A stretch of DNA of 64,000 nucleotides from Caballeronia sordidicola (GCF_000729995.1 NZ_JNFG01000199.1:186001-250000); one strand, 5' to 3'. Shown: positions 51,004-60,684, numbered from the stretch's first letter. Notes: generated from the sequence alone by a model not told the origin. Numbers and translations: made by a program.

Positions 51004-51801
51004 CTACTGCAATAGCAGTCCGGGGCGTACATCCAGTGTGATGCCGCGCAGGTCGGCGCTTGCGGCCAGCAGCGTCAAATATTGCTGAATCGACTTATGC
51101 CTGACATGTTCCAGAAGATAGCGTCCGATGGTTTCTCGAACCGCTTCGAAGGGCAGCGAGAGCCCCTCGATCCGGCGCTCCACCAACACGATATGAAAGC
51201 CATACCGCGTGTTGACGAGACCCGTCAGCAAGCCGATCTGTTTGCTATCGAAAATTGCCCTCTCGAATTCGGGCACGCTCTCGCCGCGGGTCAACTGGCC
51301 GAGATTTCCGCCGACCTGACCGGACGGGCAGTTTGACAAGGTCGCGGCGAGCGCTTCGAACCGATCGGGGTGCTGAACGAGTTCGCGATGCGCCTCTTCC
51401 GCGCGGGCGCGGACCTGGGTCATTGCCGACTTGTCTGTCAGCGCAAAGAGGATGTGGCGCGCCAGGACCAGGTCCGGACTGCGGAACTTCTGCGCGTTTG
51501 CCGCGTAGTAGCGCTGACATTCCTGATCGGATGGCACGGGAGTCGCACATTCCAGTTCCAGGAGGCGGTCAGTGATCGGATCATCAAGTTCGGCGTGCGC
51601 CGCAAGCAAACCCATTGTCACAGCTCGCTGTGTGAGCAACTCACGCACCACCAATGCCAGACGCGCGGCCCGGTCCGGATCGGCTTCGTTCAGATGGGAC
51701 GCAGATTCGGCATCGATTGTGGCCGCAGCGATCAAGACGCCGTTGACACTGAGCTCGACCGGGTCTGATACCGCCGATGCGCCGTTCGTGTTTGAAGACA
51801 T
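51004..51801 (-). CDS. Parvulin-type peptidyl-prolyl isomerase in nar operon
   Basis: A 265-residue protein with a parvulin/rotamase domain at residues ~110-215 (LVLARHILFALTDKSAMTQVRARAEE, GGNLGQLTRGESVPEFERAIF, GLVNTRYGFHIVLVERRIEG). The N-terminal part is helical (VNGVLIAAATIDAESAS), resembling NifM and SurA-like chaperones. No signal peptide is seen, so it should act in the cytoplasm. Placed 15 bp after narI, it probably assists folding or maturation of the nitrate reductase, as NifM does for nitrogenase. That role is inferred from position. Confidence 0.9.
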   Translation of the reverse strand: MSSNTNGASAVSDPVELSVNGVLIAAATIDAESASHLNEADPDRAARLALVVRELLTQRAVTMGLLAAHAELDDPITDRLLELECATPVPSDQECQRYYAANAQKFRSPDLVLARHILFALTDKSAMTQVRARAEEAHRELVQHPDRFEALAATLSNCPSGQVGGNLGQLTRGESVPEFERAIFDSKQIGLLTGLVNTRYGFHIVLVERRIEGLSLPFEAVRETIGRYLLEHVRHKSIQQYLTLLAASADLRGITLDVRPGLLLQ

Positions 51802-51816
51802 GTGATGTTCCTCGCG

Positions 51817-52500
51817 TTAGCGCTTACGCACGATCTGGTGCGGCCGAAACAAATAGCCTACGGTTGCCATGCCGCTCCAGATATGAACAAGACGCGTGAA
51901 GGGAGAAATGAGGAAGATCGTGAAGCCCAGCACGATATGGATTTTGTAGACGAGCGGTACCGGAGCAATGAGATCGGCGACGGATTGGAACGTGACAATT
52001 CCCTTGACATAGGTGCTCAGCGTTTCGAACATGAGCCCGTCCATGTGAGCCAATGAAAGCGGGACGGTGGAAAGTCCGAGCGCAAGCTGCAACCACAATA
52101 TGACCAGGACAAGAATGTCCGCATGCGCGCTGTTGATGCGAATTCGCGGGTCCGATAGCCGTCGATACAGCAGAATCGACAACCCGATGATTGCAACGAT
52201 GCCGGCACTACCGCCTGCAGCCATTGCAATGAATTGATGTTGCGAGGCGTTCAGAAACGGCGACACCATCCAGTGCGGCGCCAGAAAGCCTGCGAAGTGT
52301 CCGGCAATAACGATCAGTACACCGATGTGAAACAGATTGCTCCCCAGGCGTAGTTGCCGGCGTCTGAGCAGTTGCGAGGAATCGCTCTTCCACGTGTACT
52401 GTTCACGATCGAAACGGATCAGGCTGCCAAGCAGCCAGATCGCGAGGCAGACATAGGGATAAATGCCAAACAAAAGCGAATTGATGAAGTGCTGATTCAT
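51817..52500 (-). CDS. narI: Nitrate reductase gamma subunit NarI (cytochrome b)
   Basis: A 227-residue membrane anchor that oxidises quinol and passes electrons through two b haems to NarH. Five hydrophobic helices can be seen, starting FINSLLFGIYPYVCLAIWLLG. Haem-ligand histidines lie in GSNLFHIGVLIVIAGHFAGF and near the end in KIHIVLGFTIFLISPFTRLVHIWSG, in the family positions. The length matches NarI. It starts 54 bp after the narJ stop and is followed by the PPIase gene. Confidence 0.95.
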   Translation of the reverse strand: MNQHFINSLLFGIYPYVCLAIWLLGSLIRFDREQYTWKSDSSQLLRRRQLRLGSNLFHIGVLIVIAGHFAGFLAPHWMVSPFLNASQHQFIAMAAGGSAGIVAIIGLSILLYRRLSDPRIRINSAHADILVLVILWLQLALGLSTVPLSLAHMDGLMFETLSTYVKGIVTFQSVADLIAPVPLVYKIHIVLGFTIFLISPFTRLVHIWSGMATVGYLFRPHQIVRKR

Positions 52501-52554
52501 GAGGCATCTCCAACGAGAATCATGCTTTTGAACACGGTAATCAGTTTTGCCGGG

Positions 52555-53235
52555 CTACCGCGGTGGTCGTTTGTCGTAAAACTGGATAGGCTGAGACTGT
52601 GCTGAGACAGGGGCTTGCGCACCCAGGAAACTAACGGGTTCGTCCTGCCACTCGCGATCGAGCGCCTCACCATCGATCTTCGAGTCTGGAACATGCGCGG
52701 ATGGTGTAACGTCCAGCGATGCCTCGCCGGCGAGCGGCAACAAAGCGGCTACCACTGCAAAGTACGCGCTACCGCGCTCGGCGAGCTTCGTCGCAATTTG
52801 CCGGTTGATGTCGGCGATTTCAGCTAGCAGCGACCGGGCCTTGGCGGGTGTTTCCTGTGCGAGGAATTCCAGGAAGACGGGAAGATAGTCAGGCAACTCG
52901 CCTCTGCCAAGAAACAGTCCTTTTGCTTCGTACATCGCAAGTAAATCGACCATGGCTTGTCCCCGCTCGCGTGACTCGCCATGGACGTGTTCGAACAGGT
53001 AAAGGGACATTGCCCGCCCTCGATCAAACGTTTCCACGTAGTCTTCCTGCAGGTCCAGCAGTGGTCGCGACGCCAACTGGTCGACCAGCGCGATCAGAGC
53101 GTCACGTGTGGCGGGTGCAAAGGCCCGATGACGTGCCATTGAAGTACGAATCTCGGCCAGCCCCTCAACGAGAGATTCATCCGGGTAGTCGAGCAGCGCG
53201 CTCAACATGCTGAAAATCGATCCGTTGTTGTCCAT
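52555..53235 (-). CDS. narJ: Nitrate reductase assembly chaperone NarJ
   Basis: A 226-residue cytoplasmic chaperone of the TorD/NarJ family that holds NarGH until molybdenum cofactor and haem insertion are complete. The helical pattern LLDYPDESLVEGLAEIR at the start and LLDLQEDYVETFDRGRAMSLYLFEHVHGESRERG in the middle is the NarJ signature. Its ATG overlaps the narH stop by one base. It has no cofactor motif of its own, as expected. Confidence 0.94.
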   Translation of the reverse strand: MDNNGSIFSMLSALLDYPDESLVEGLAEIRTSMARHRAFAPATRDALIALVDQLASRPLLDLQEDYVETFDRGRAMSLYLFEHVHGESRERGQAMVDLLAMYEAKGLFLGRGELPDYLPVFLEFLAQETPAKARSLLAEIADINRQIATKLAERGSAYFAVVAALLPLAGEASLDVTPSAHVPDSKIDGEALDREWQDEPVSFLGAQAPVSAQSQPIQFYDKRPPR

Positions 53236-54776
53236 TACTCACCCGCCGCGCGAATTGGAATCGTCTTTCGATCCTTGCCGATGCCTTTGCGGCCTCCGAA
53301 CAAGCTGGTTTCAGTCGTGCCATCCGAACACCCATTGCCGAACGAAAAGCCACACGATGCGCGCAGGTCGAAAGCATCCTCGGCATATTCCCGGTGTGCC
53401 GTCGGGATGACAAAGCGGTCCTCGTAATTGGCGATCGCAAGATAGCGATACATCTCGTCAACTTGCGCGCTGCTCAGATCGACTTCGGCGAGCAGTTCGG
53501 GAGTTTCACGACGCTCGACATGGCGCTCACGCATAAATGCGCGCATGGCGAGCATTCGCTTGAGCGCCAGGCGCACGGGCGCTTCGCGTCCCGCCGTCAA
53601 CAGGTTGGCCAGATATCGCAAGGGGATGCGCAACGAATCGACATCGGGGAGCAGTCCTTTCATGCCGAGGCGGCCGTCGTTGGTGGCCGAATTAATGGGT
53701 GACAGGGGAGGGACATACCAGACCATCGGCAAGGTCCGGTATTCGGGGTGCAGCGGGAAGGCGATCTTCCACTCCATCGCCATTTTGTACACCGGCGAAT
53801 GACGCGCCGCTTCAAGCCAGTTGTCCGGCACGCCATCGCGAGCGGCCTGCTCACGCACGGCCGGATCATTTGGATCGAGGAAGATGGAAAGCTGTGCTTC
53901 GTACAAATCTTGCGGATCCGCAACCGATGCGGCTTCTTCGATCCGGTCGGCGTCATACAGCAGGACGCCGAGGTAGCGAATCCGGCCGACGCACGTTTCC
54001 GAGCACACTGTCGGCTGGCCTGCCTCAATGCGCGGATAGCAAAAGATGCACTTCTCCGATTTGCCGCTTTGCCAGTTGTAGTAGATTTTCTTGTAGGGGC
54101 ATCCCGACACGCACATGCGCCAGCCTCGGCACTTGTCCTGATCGATCAGGACGATGCCGTCTTCCTCGCGCTTGTAAATCGCGCCGGAAGGACAGGAGGC
54201 GACGCATGCAGGGTTCAGGCAGTGCTCGCAGAGTCGCGGCAGATACATCATGAAGGTGTTCTCGAACTCCCCGTAGATGTCCGTTTGCACCTGGTCAAAG
54301 TTGTAGTCCTGCTTACGCTTTTCGAATTCGCCGCCGAGGATTTCTTCCCAGTTGGGGCCCCATTCGATTTTCTCCATCCGCTCGCCGGTGATCAGCGATC
54401 GCGGCCGGGCAACCGGTCCAACCTTGACGTCCGGTGCGTCGTGCAAATGCGCGTAGTCGAAGGTGAATGGTTCATAGTAGTCGTCTATTTCCGGCAGGTT
54501 CGGGTTGCCGAAAATAGTCGCGAGCACACGCCACTTACTACCGGCGCGAAGCTCGATCTTGCCGTTCGTCTTGCGCTTCCACCCACCGTTCCAGCGATCC
54601 TGGTTTTCCCAGTCCTTCGGGTAACCAATGCCTGGCTTGGTCTCGACATTGTTGAACCACGCGTATTCCATCCCTTCGCGTGAGGTCCAGACGTTTTTGC
54701 AAGTGACCGAACACGTATGGCAGCCGATGCATTTGTCCAGATTCATGACCATGCCGATCTGAGCGCGGATTTTCAT
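53235..54776 (-). CDS. narH: Nitrate reductase beta subunit NarH
   Basis: A 513-residue iron-sulfur subunit that carries electrons from NarI to NarG. Ferredoxin-type clusters are visible in KCIGCHTCSVTCKNVW, CEHCLNPACVASCPSGA, CRGWRMCVSGCPYKK and KCIFCYPRIEAGQPTVCSETC. The Trp in the third set is the known change that makes one cluster [3Fe-4S]. The C-terminal extension includes the NarH-specific CGFSFGNGCSDG. Its ATG overlaps the narG stop by four bases (ATGA). Confidence 0.96.
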   Translation of the reverse strand: MKIRAQIGMVMNLDKCIGCHTCSVTCKNVWTSREGMEYAWFNNVETKPGIGYPKDWENQDRWNGGWKRKTNGKIELRAGSKWRVLATIFGNPNLPEIDDYYEPFTFDYAHLHDAPDVKVGPVARPRSLITGERMEKIEWGPNWEEILGGEFEKRKQDYNFDQVQTDIYGEFENTFMMYLPRLCEHCLNPACVASCPSGAIYKREEDGIVLIDQDKCRGWRMCVSGCPYKKIYYNWQSGKSEKCIFCYPRIEAGQPTVCSETCVGRIRYLGVLLYDADRIEEAASVADPQDLYEAQLSIFLDPNDPAVREQAARDGVPDNWLEAARHSPVYKMAMEWKIAFPLHPEYRTLPMVWYVPPLSPINSATNDGRLGMKGLLPDVDSLRIPLRYLANLLTAGREAPVRLALKRMLAMRAFMRERHVERRETPELLAEVDLSSAQVDEMYRYLAIANYEDRFVIPTAHREYAEDAFDLRASCGFSFGNGCSDGTTETSLFGGRKGIGKDRKTIPIRAAGE

Positions 54777-57700
54777 TTTTTATCTCCTGACTCATCGTTG
54801 GCCATCGCAAGCGTCGGGGCGCCATGGGCGAGGGTGTGTTGATGACGGGCAGCCTCTGCCGGCGAGAGCACTGACGATGGGGTCGACTCATCCTTCCAGT
54901 CGACTGTGTTCATTTTGCGTACGATCACAAATTCGTCGCGATTGGAGCCGACCGTGCCGTAATAATTGAAGCCGTAGGAGAGCTGCGCATAACCGCCGAT
55001 CATGTGGGTCGGCTTCGGCATGATGCGCGTGACCGAATTGTGGATCCCGCGTACGCCGGTGACTTCGGACCCAGGCGTGTTAATGATCTTTTCCTGCGCG
55101 TGATACATCATGACGGCGCCCACGGGGATACGCTGACTGACAACCGCCCGAGCGGTCAGCGCTCCGTTCACATTGAAGGCTTCGATCCAGTCGTTATCGA
55201 CCACGCCAATTTTTCTGGCATCGATCTCGGAGATCCAGACGATCGGGCCGCCGCGCGAGAGCGTCAGCATCAACAGATTGTCGGTGTAGGTGCTATGAAT
55301 TCCCCATTTTTGATGAGGAGTCAGAAAGTTCAGTGCAATTTCGAGGTTCCCGTTCGAGCGGCTGCCCGCCATGCCTACCGTACTGCGCGTATCGATCGGT
55401 GGTTTGTAGACGCACAGCGACTCGCCAAAATCGCGCATCCATGCGTGATCCTGATAAAGCTGTTGGCGTCCCGAAAGGGTGCGCCATGGAATCAGTTCAT
55501 GCACGTTCGTATAGCTTGCACTGTATGAGACATGCTCGGATTCGATCCCGCTCCACGTCGGAGACGAAATGATTTTGCGCGGCTGCGCCTGAATATCGCG
55601 AAAGCGGATTTTTTCGTCCTCGCGTGCGCGCGAGAGATGGGTGTGATCGATGCCAGTGAGTGCCGACAGAGCCTGCCAGGCTTTGACCGCGACAGCGCCG
55701 TTGGTTTCGGGAGCAAGCGACAGAATCACCTCGGCAGCATTGATTGCCGAAAGAATCTGAGGACGTCCGTGTGACATACCTTCTTCAGTGACCGGATAAT
55801 TCAATGCGCGAAGCTGTTCGATCTCTTCGCCGGTTTGCCATGTGATGCCCTTGCCGCCGTTGCCGAGCGATTCGAGAAGAGGGCCGAGAGAGGTGAACTT
55901 GCGATAGGTGTTCGGATAGTCCCGCTCGACGGTCACGACGCTCGCCATCGTTTTGCCCGGAACCGGATCGCATTCGTCGTGGCCCCAGTCAGCGATCCCA
56001 TCGGTTTGAGCGATTTCCCCCGGACTGTCATGCTGAAGCGGCGACAACACCACATCGTGTTCTATGCCGAGATGACCAACGGTCAATTCAGAGAACTTGT
56101 GCGCGATGCCCTTGTAGATATCCCAATCGCTCTTGGATTGCCACGCGGGATCGACGGCTGCGGATAGCGGATGGATGAACGGATGCATGTCGGACGTGTT
56201 CATATCGTCCTTTTCGTACCAGGTTGCCGTCGGCAAGACGATGTCCGAATAGAGGCACGTGGTCGACATTCTGAAGTCGAGTGTCACTACCAGGTCGAGC
56301 TTGCCCTGCGGCGCTTTATCGTGCCACTTCACTTCTTTCGGCAAGATCCCGGCGCTTGCGCCCAGGTCTTTTCCCTGCACGCCATGCTCGGCACCAAGCA
56401 AATGCTTGAGGAAATACTCGTGCCCTTTACCCGACGAGCCGAGCAGGTTCGAACGCCAGACAAACAGGTTTCTCGGAAAGTTCTCCGGTGCGTCGGGATC
56501 TACGCATGACATTTCAAGCGAGCCGTCCTTGAGTCCATTTGCGACGTAGGCGGCGGCATCCGACCCGGCTGCCGCGCGGCCGACCTCAAGCGGGTTGGTC
56601 TTGAACTGCGGTGCGGAGGGCAACCAGCCCATGCGCTCGGCCCGGACGTTGTAATCGATCGGGCTCTCGGCAAACTGGCTGCCATCGACCAGCGGCGAGA
56701 GCAGCTCGGTAACCCTCATGGTTTCATAGCGCCACTGGTCCGTATGCGCGTAGAAAAATGAGGTCCCGTTCATGAAGCGCGGCGGCCTGTGCCAGTCGGT
56801 TGCGAACGCAAGCGGCAACCATCCCGTTTGCGGGCGAAGCTTTTCCTGGCCGACATAGTGAGACCAACCGCCACCCGATTTCCCGATACACCCGCACATG
56901 ACAAGCAGGTTAATGATCGAGCGATAGCTCATGTCCATGTTGAACCAGTGGTTCAGTCCGGCGCCGAGGATCACCATCGATTTGCCCTCGGTCTTGTGGG
57001 CGTTGTCGGCAAATTCGCGCGCAACGGCGATGACCTCATGTCGCTTGACGCCCGTAATCTTCTCCTGCCAGGCCGGGGTATAGGGCACGTCGTCGTCGAA
57101 GCTGGCCGCGACATTGGCGCCGCCCAGGCCCTGATCTACGCCATAGTTGGCAATGAACAGGTCGTACACCGTGGCGACGAGCACGTCGCCATCGCGAGTC
57201 GTCACCTTACGCACACCGACGCGGCGCGGCAATACGCTGGCATGGCCTGTATGAGTAAAGTGAGTATGTTCGACGTTGCCGAAATACGGGAAGGCGACAT
57301 CGATCACCTCATGGTGATCCTCGACAAACGACATCACCGGTCGAATCGGCGTACCTTGCGCATCCTCTTCTTTCAGATTCCATTTGCCGGCATCGCCACC
57401 TTCCTTTTGGCCCCAGCGAAACCCGATCGATCCAACCGGGGTGACGAGCTTTCCACTCAGTTCGTCGATGGCCACTGTTTTCCATGCGGCGTTGTTATCT
57501 TGACCCAATGCGTGGTCGAACTCGTCTGATCTCAGCAGACGCTCCGGCACAAAGTGCTCGCCCTGTTTAACGATCCGCACGAGGAGCGGCATGTCGGTAT
57601 AGCGACGGCAGTAGTCCGCGAAATATGCGCTCTTGCCCGCAACGTGGAATTCCGTGAGCACGACATGGCCCATGGCAAGACCGAGCGCGGCATCGGTGCC

Positions 57701-58597
57701 TTGCTTCGGGTGCAGCCAGATGTCGCCGAACTTGGCGCCTTCCGCATAGTCCGGGAAGATCGACACGACTTTGGTGCCGCGATACCGTACTTCGGTCATG
57801 AAGTGCGCGTCGGGGGTGCGCGTTTGCGGTACGTTGGACCCCCACATCATGATGAAGGTCGAGTTGTACCAGTCAGCTGATTCGGGAACGTCGGTCTGCT
57901 CGCCCCAGGTTTGCGGCGAGGCGGGTGGCAAGTCGCAGTACCAATCGTAGAAGCTCAGGTTGACGCCGCCGATCAACGAGAGATAGCGGCTGCCTGCCGC
58001 GTAGGAAACCATCGACATGGCGGGTATCGGCGAAAACCCCACCACCCTGTCCGGACCATGCCGCTTGATGGTGTGGATATTCGCCGCCGCGATGATCTCG
58101 TTGACCTCGTCCCAGCTTGAACGAACGAAGCCACCGAGACCACGGCGACGCGTATACGAGGCACGGGCTTGCTGGTCATCGACGATAGCGCTCCATGCTT
58201 GCACGGGCTCCAGCGTCAGTCGTTTTTCGCGCCACAGCCTGAGCAGCGTGCTGCGGATCAGCGGATATTTAAGACGGTTTGCGCTGTAGAGGTACCAAGA
58301 GTACGACGCGCCGCGCGCACAGCCTCGCGGTTCGTGATTCGGCATATCTGGACGGGTGCGCGGATAATCGGTTTGCTGGGTTTCCCACGTGACAATCCCG
58401 CTTTTGACGTAAATCTTCCAGGAACACGAGCCGGTGCAATTAACGCCATGGGTAGAGCGCACGATCTTGTCATGCTGCCAGCGCTGCCGGTAGGCATCTT
58501 CCCACCCACGATCTTCCTGGGTCGTCATTCCGTGACCTTCCGAGAAGGTCGGCCTCGAAGTGGAGAAGTATTTCAGGCGATCAATAAAATGGCTCAT
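54773..58597 (-). CDS. narG: Respiratory nitrate reductase alpha subunit NarG
   Basis: A 1274-residue bis-MGD molybdoenzyme that reduces nitrate to nitrite at the cytoplasmic face. The FS0 cluster is bound by the His and Cys residues in THGVNCTGSCSW and EPRGCARGAS. The molybdenum-binding Asp is in ADWYNSTFIMMWGSNVPQTR. There is no Tat leader. The ATG at 58597 (MSHFIDRLKYF) follows GGAGT; the longer frame to 58639 is less likely. It heads narGHJI-PPIase-narK. Upstream lie a perfect ATGCATA dyad resembling an NsrR site and a strong hairpin. No FNR or NarL box was seen just upstream of it. Confidence 0.97.
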   Translation of the reverse strand: MSHFIDRLKYFSTSRPTFSEGHGMTTQEDRGWEDAYRQRWQHDKIVRSTHGVNCTGSCSWKIYVKSGIVTWETQQTDYPRTRPDMPNHEPRGCARGASYSWYLYSANRLKYPLIRSTLLRLWREKRLTLEPVQAWSAIVDDQQARASYTRRRGLGGFVRSSWDEVNEIIAAANIHTIKRHGPDRVVGFSPIPAMSMVSYAAGSRYLSLIGGVNLSFYDWYCDLPPASPQTWGEQTDVPESADWYNSTFIMMWGSNVPQTRTPDAHFMTEVRYRGTKVVSIFPDYAEGAKFGDIWLHPKQGTDAALGLAMGHVVLTEFHVAGKSAYFADYCRRYTDMPLLVRIVKQGEHFVPERLLRSDEFDHALGQDNNAAWKTVAIDELSGKLVTPVGSIGFRWGQKEGGDAGKWNLKEEDAQGTPIRPVMSFVEDHHEVIDVAFPYFGNVEHTHFTHTGHASVLPRRVGVRKVTTRDGDVLVATVYDLFIANYGVDQGLGGANVAASFDDDVPYTPAWQEKITGVKRHEVIAVAREFADNAHKTEGKSMVILGAGLNHWFNMDMSYRSIINLLVMCGCIGKSGGGWSHYVGQEKLRPQTGWLPLAFATDWHRPPRFMNGTSFFYAHTDQWRYETMRVTELLSPLVDGSQFAESPIDYNVRAERMGWLPSAPQFKTNPLEVGRAAAGSDAAAYVANGLKDGSLEMSCVDPDAPENFPRNLFVWRSNLLGSSGKGHEYFLKHLLGAEHGVQGKDLGASAGILPKEVKWHDKAPQGKLDLVVTLDFRMSTTCLYSDIVLPTATWYEKDDMNTSDMHPFIHPLSAAVDPAWQSKSDWDIYKGIAHKFSELTVGHLGIEHDVVLSPLQHDSPGEIAQTDGIADWGHDECDPVPGKTMASVVTVERDYPNTYRKFTSLGPLLESLGNGGKGITWQTGEEIEQLRALNYPVTEEGMSHGRPQILSAINAAEVILSLAPETNGAVAVKAWQALSALTGIDHTHLSRAREDEKIRFRDIQAQPRKIISSPTWSGIESEHVSYSASYTNVHELIPWRTLSGRQQLYQDHAWMRDFGESLCVYKPPIDTRSTVGMAGSRSNGNLEIALNFLTPHQKWGIHSTYTDNLLMLTLSRGGPIVWISEIDARKIGVVDNDWIEAFNVNGALTARAVVSQRIPVGAVMMYHAQEKIINTPGSEVTGVRGIHNSVTRIMPKPTHMIGGYAQLSYGFNYYGTVGSNRDEFVIVRKMNTVDWKDESTPSSVLSPAEAARHQHTLAHGAPTLAMANDESGDKK

Positions 58598-58630
58598 CCG
58601 ATCTACTCCTAACGTCCGGTTTGCGCGAAG

Positions 58631-58653
58631 TTTATGCATAAAATATGCATTTC
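58631..58653. promoter_or_regulatory. NsrR-like box upstream of narG
   Basis: ATGCATA-AAA-TATGCAT (58634-58650) is a perfect dyad, and the two ATGCAT cores are 5 bp apart as in the NsrR consensus (ATGCATTTNAAATGCAT). It lies ~35 bp before the narG ATG. The match outside the cores is weak. Confidence 0.45.
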
Positions 58654-58674
58654 TTGTGTATTTTTATGGTGGTA

Positions 58675-58697
58675 GTAGCCCCGTTTGAAGGGGCTAC
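58675..58697. terminator. Hairpin in the narG leader region
   Basis: GTAGCCCC and GGGGCTAC form a perfect 8-bp stem with a 7-base loop between the FMN-protein stop and narG. On the minus strand it is followed by a moderately AT-rich stretch, so it could end or attenuate transcription into narG. Confidence 0.5.
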
Positions 58698-58811
58698 GGG
58701 AAAACGTGCCTAAGAACGAGGGTGACGTTTTCTGTTTTTTTAAAAATTAATTTTAGTTCGTATTGCGAAGAGAATCCTGTTTCTGGTTATGAACGCTCCA
58801 GATTTGCGCGC

Positions 58812-59285
58812 TTAGCCAGGCAGGTCACGTACGCCTATTTCGACCAGTTTGCTGTGACCGAAACCGCGCGTGTAATCGATCACGCTGACGACGATCGGAA
58901 CAAGTTTGACGAAGACAACCTGGCCCGGCTCGGCGGGAGGTGACATGTCCCATGCTGTCGGGAAACGCGCGAGGAGCCGGTCCATCGCACGCGCACGTTC
59001 TGGCGAATCATCTGCCAGTATGTGCGCAGTCGCAGCCATGGAAAGACCTCTGATCTGTTCCCAATCGTTGTATGCCATGTTGATGGTCAGCGATACTTTG
59101 CTGCATCGCAGAATATTTTTGATTTTTTGACTGGTGCGCGCCGTTCCGAAGAAGAGAGTCAGGCCATCGTTGGCGTAGCCGATCGCATTGGCTTGTGGAT
59201 AGCCGTCCTCGCGCAGCGTTGCCAGAGACAGATCACGTCCTGTTTCGATGATCTCCAATATGAGTTGTCTCAGCTTCGCATCCAT
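58812..59285 (-). CDS. Pyridoxamine 5'-phosphate oxidase-like FMN protein
   Basis: A 157-residue protein of the FMN-binding split-barrel family. The core strands (LSLATLREDGYPQANAIGYAND, LTLFFGTARTSQKIKNI, KVSLTIN) fit general stress or NO-related flavoproteins rather than PdxH. The substrate is unknown. It lies upstream of narG in the same direction, with a hairpin between. About 80 bp before its ATG is TTGAC-CTAT-GTCAA, a symmetric FNR/Anr/DNR-type box, so it is likely switched on at low oxygen. This suggests a role in nitrate or nitric oxide respiration. Confidence 0.87.
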   Translation of the reverse strand: MDAKLRQLILEIIETGRDLSLATLREDGYPQANAIGYANDGLTLFFGTARTSQKIKNILRCSKVSLTINMAYNDWEQIRGLSMAATAHILADDSPERARAMDRLLARFPTAWDMSPPAEPGQVVFVKLVPIVVSVIDYTRGFGHSKLVEIGVRDLPG

Positions 59286-59363
59286 CGATGTGTCTCCTTG
59301 CCGCGCGAAGCGGGTTGTGTCTCATCAATGGTCGTAGCTTCGCTCCGTACCGGGTACCTTCGT

Positions 59364-59377
59364 TTGACCTATGTCAA
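59364..59377. promoter_or_regulatory. FNR/Anr-type box
   Basis: TTGAC-CTAT-GTCAA is a perfect dyad and differs from TTGAT-N4-ATCAA by one symmetric base per half. It lies ~80 bp upstream of the FMN protein's ATG, a normal position for activation. Confidence 0.6.
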
Positions 59378-59430
59378 GTCGCTAACGATCCGTTACCAAC
59401 CGCGTCTCGCCATCGCTGGCGTGTCTATAT

Positions 59431-59443
59431 ATCACAACGTGAT
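59431..59443. promoter_or_regulatory. ATCAC-AAC-GTGAT dyad
   Basis: A 13-bp symmetric element between the nnrS stop and the FMN-protein gene, 146 bp upstream of the latter. I cannot assign a regulator. Confidence 0.3.
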
Positions 59444-59470
59444 TTAATGTAAAGTATCGTTTCGGGGGTG

Positions 59471-60670
59471 TTAACCAGGCTTTCCATCAACTCGTGGCGC
59501 GATCAGATAGGGCACGTATTTCAGCAAATAAATGACTAGTGCCGCGAACCAGCACAGCCCCGCTGTGTCGATCCAGACTTGCGCCGTGCCGCCTCCCAGC
59601 CACGGTCCGAAGACGCGCAGAAGGCCTGCTGCGATGATTAATCCGTAGCTCGCGATCTCCGCCCGGCCCGCAACAATCGGCCGGCCGGTATGTCCGAGCG
59701 CGGTACGGGTGATCATCGCGATGATGGCGCAGCCAATCGCACCGACGCTGAACGCGTGGAGCGCAAGCGTGTGCGGCACGGCGCCAAGGGCTGCCAGCGC
59801 GAGCATGACGAATCCTGCGGGGATCCACACATAGGCGACATGCAGGATCAAGAGAATGGGCCGCATTCCGAGTCGCCACGAGCGCCATCCCGCGGCCCTG
59901 ACGCCATGAACTACCGCCGCAGTGCACGCGCATGCCGCGATCAGCAAGGGCGGTGTCGGGAGCGCATCGGCGAGAAAGGTGATTACGACGACCGGCGCGG
60001 CGAGGGTCTCGATCAGTTTCCAGCGTTTTATTGAGAAACCGGGAATGGCATTCGCCGTGAACATCGGTACCACGCGCCCCGCGATTACAGTGACAAACAT
60101 AACCACGAGTCCAACCGAGGCGTATGCGTCGCGCAATGCGAGGTCGCCACGGCCTTGCCACGCCCACCAATGGAAAAGTGCGTTTAATACCCCGAAGAGC
60201 GCCAACGCAACAGGCAGGAATAAGTTGCGACGATTATTTGCGGCGATCAACACCCGCAACAACACGACGGCAACGATCGGCAGGAAGGCGCAATCCACGA
60301 CTGCTGCGACGGGCTCCGGGCCGGTCCAGACCAGTACACGCCCAGCCGCCCAAAGGAGCCAGAGCCACGCGAGCGACGAGCCTCGTGGCGTGTCGAGCGA
60401 GGTCCACGCGCGCACGGCTGTCAGCAGGAAGCCCACCACGATTGCGGCAACAAAGCCGAAGATCATTTCGTGAGCATGCCAGAGGAGGCCACTCAGGGCT
60501 GCAGAACGACCTGCGACTAAATAGCCGTGAAGGGCGAACACCCAGAACGCGATGGCAAGCGAGCCGAAGAAGGCCCCGCCAAGGTAGAACGGTCGAAATC
60601 CGAGCCGAAGGACTGCCAAGTCTGATGCTTCTTGGTGTGGTGGGTCGGCGACTGGTTCGGTGACTCTCAT
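59471..60670 (-). CDS. nnrS: NnrS family haem-copper membrane protein
   Basis: A 399-residue polytopic membrane protein (about 12 helices) of the NnrS family. Members bind haem and copper and relieve nitrosative stress, and their genes track with NO-producing respiration. Family segments include LRLGFRPFYLGGAFFGSLAI, LLWHAHEMIFGFVAAIVVGFLLTA and VIAGRVVPMFTANA. There are conserved histidines in the WHAHEM motif and in the LALHAFSVGAIG region. Its upstream sequence has an NsrR-like box, which fits NO-induced expression. It lies next to the nar genes in the same direction. Confidence 0.92.
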   Translation of the reverse strand: MRVTEPVADPPHQEASDLAVLRLGFRPFYLGGAFFGSLAIAFWVFALHGYLVAGRSAALSGLLWHAHEMIFGFVAAIVVGFLLTAVRAWTSLDTPRGSSLAWLWLLWAAGRVLVWTGPEPVAAVVDCAFLPIVAVVLLRVLIAANNRRNLFLPVALALFGVLNALFHWWAWQGRGDLALRDAYASVGLVVMFVTVIAGRVVPMFTANAIPGFSIKRWKLIETLAAPVVVITFLADALPTPPLLIAACACTAAVVHGVRAAGWRSWRLGMRPILLILHVAYVWIPAGFVMLALAALGAVPHTLALHAFSVGAIGCAIIAMITRTALGHTGRPIVAGRAEIASYGLIIAAGLLRVFGPWLGGGTAQVWIDTAGLCWFAALVIYLLKYVPYLIAPRVDGKPG

Positions 60671-60684
60671 TGCAGCTCCTACAA

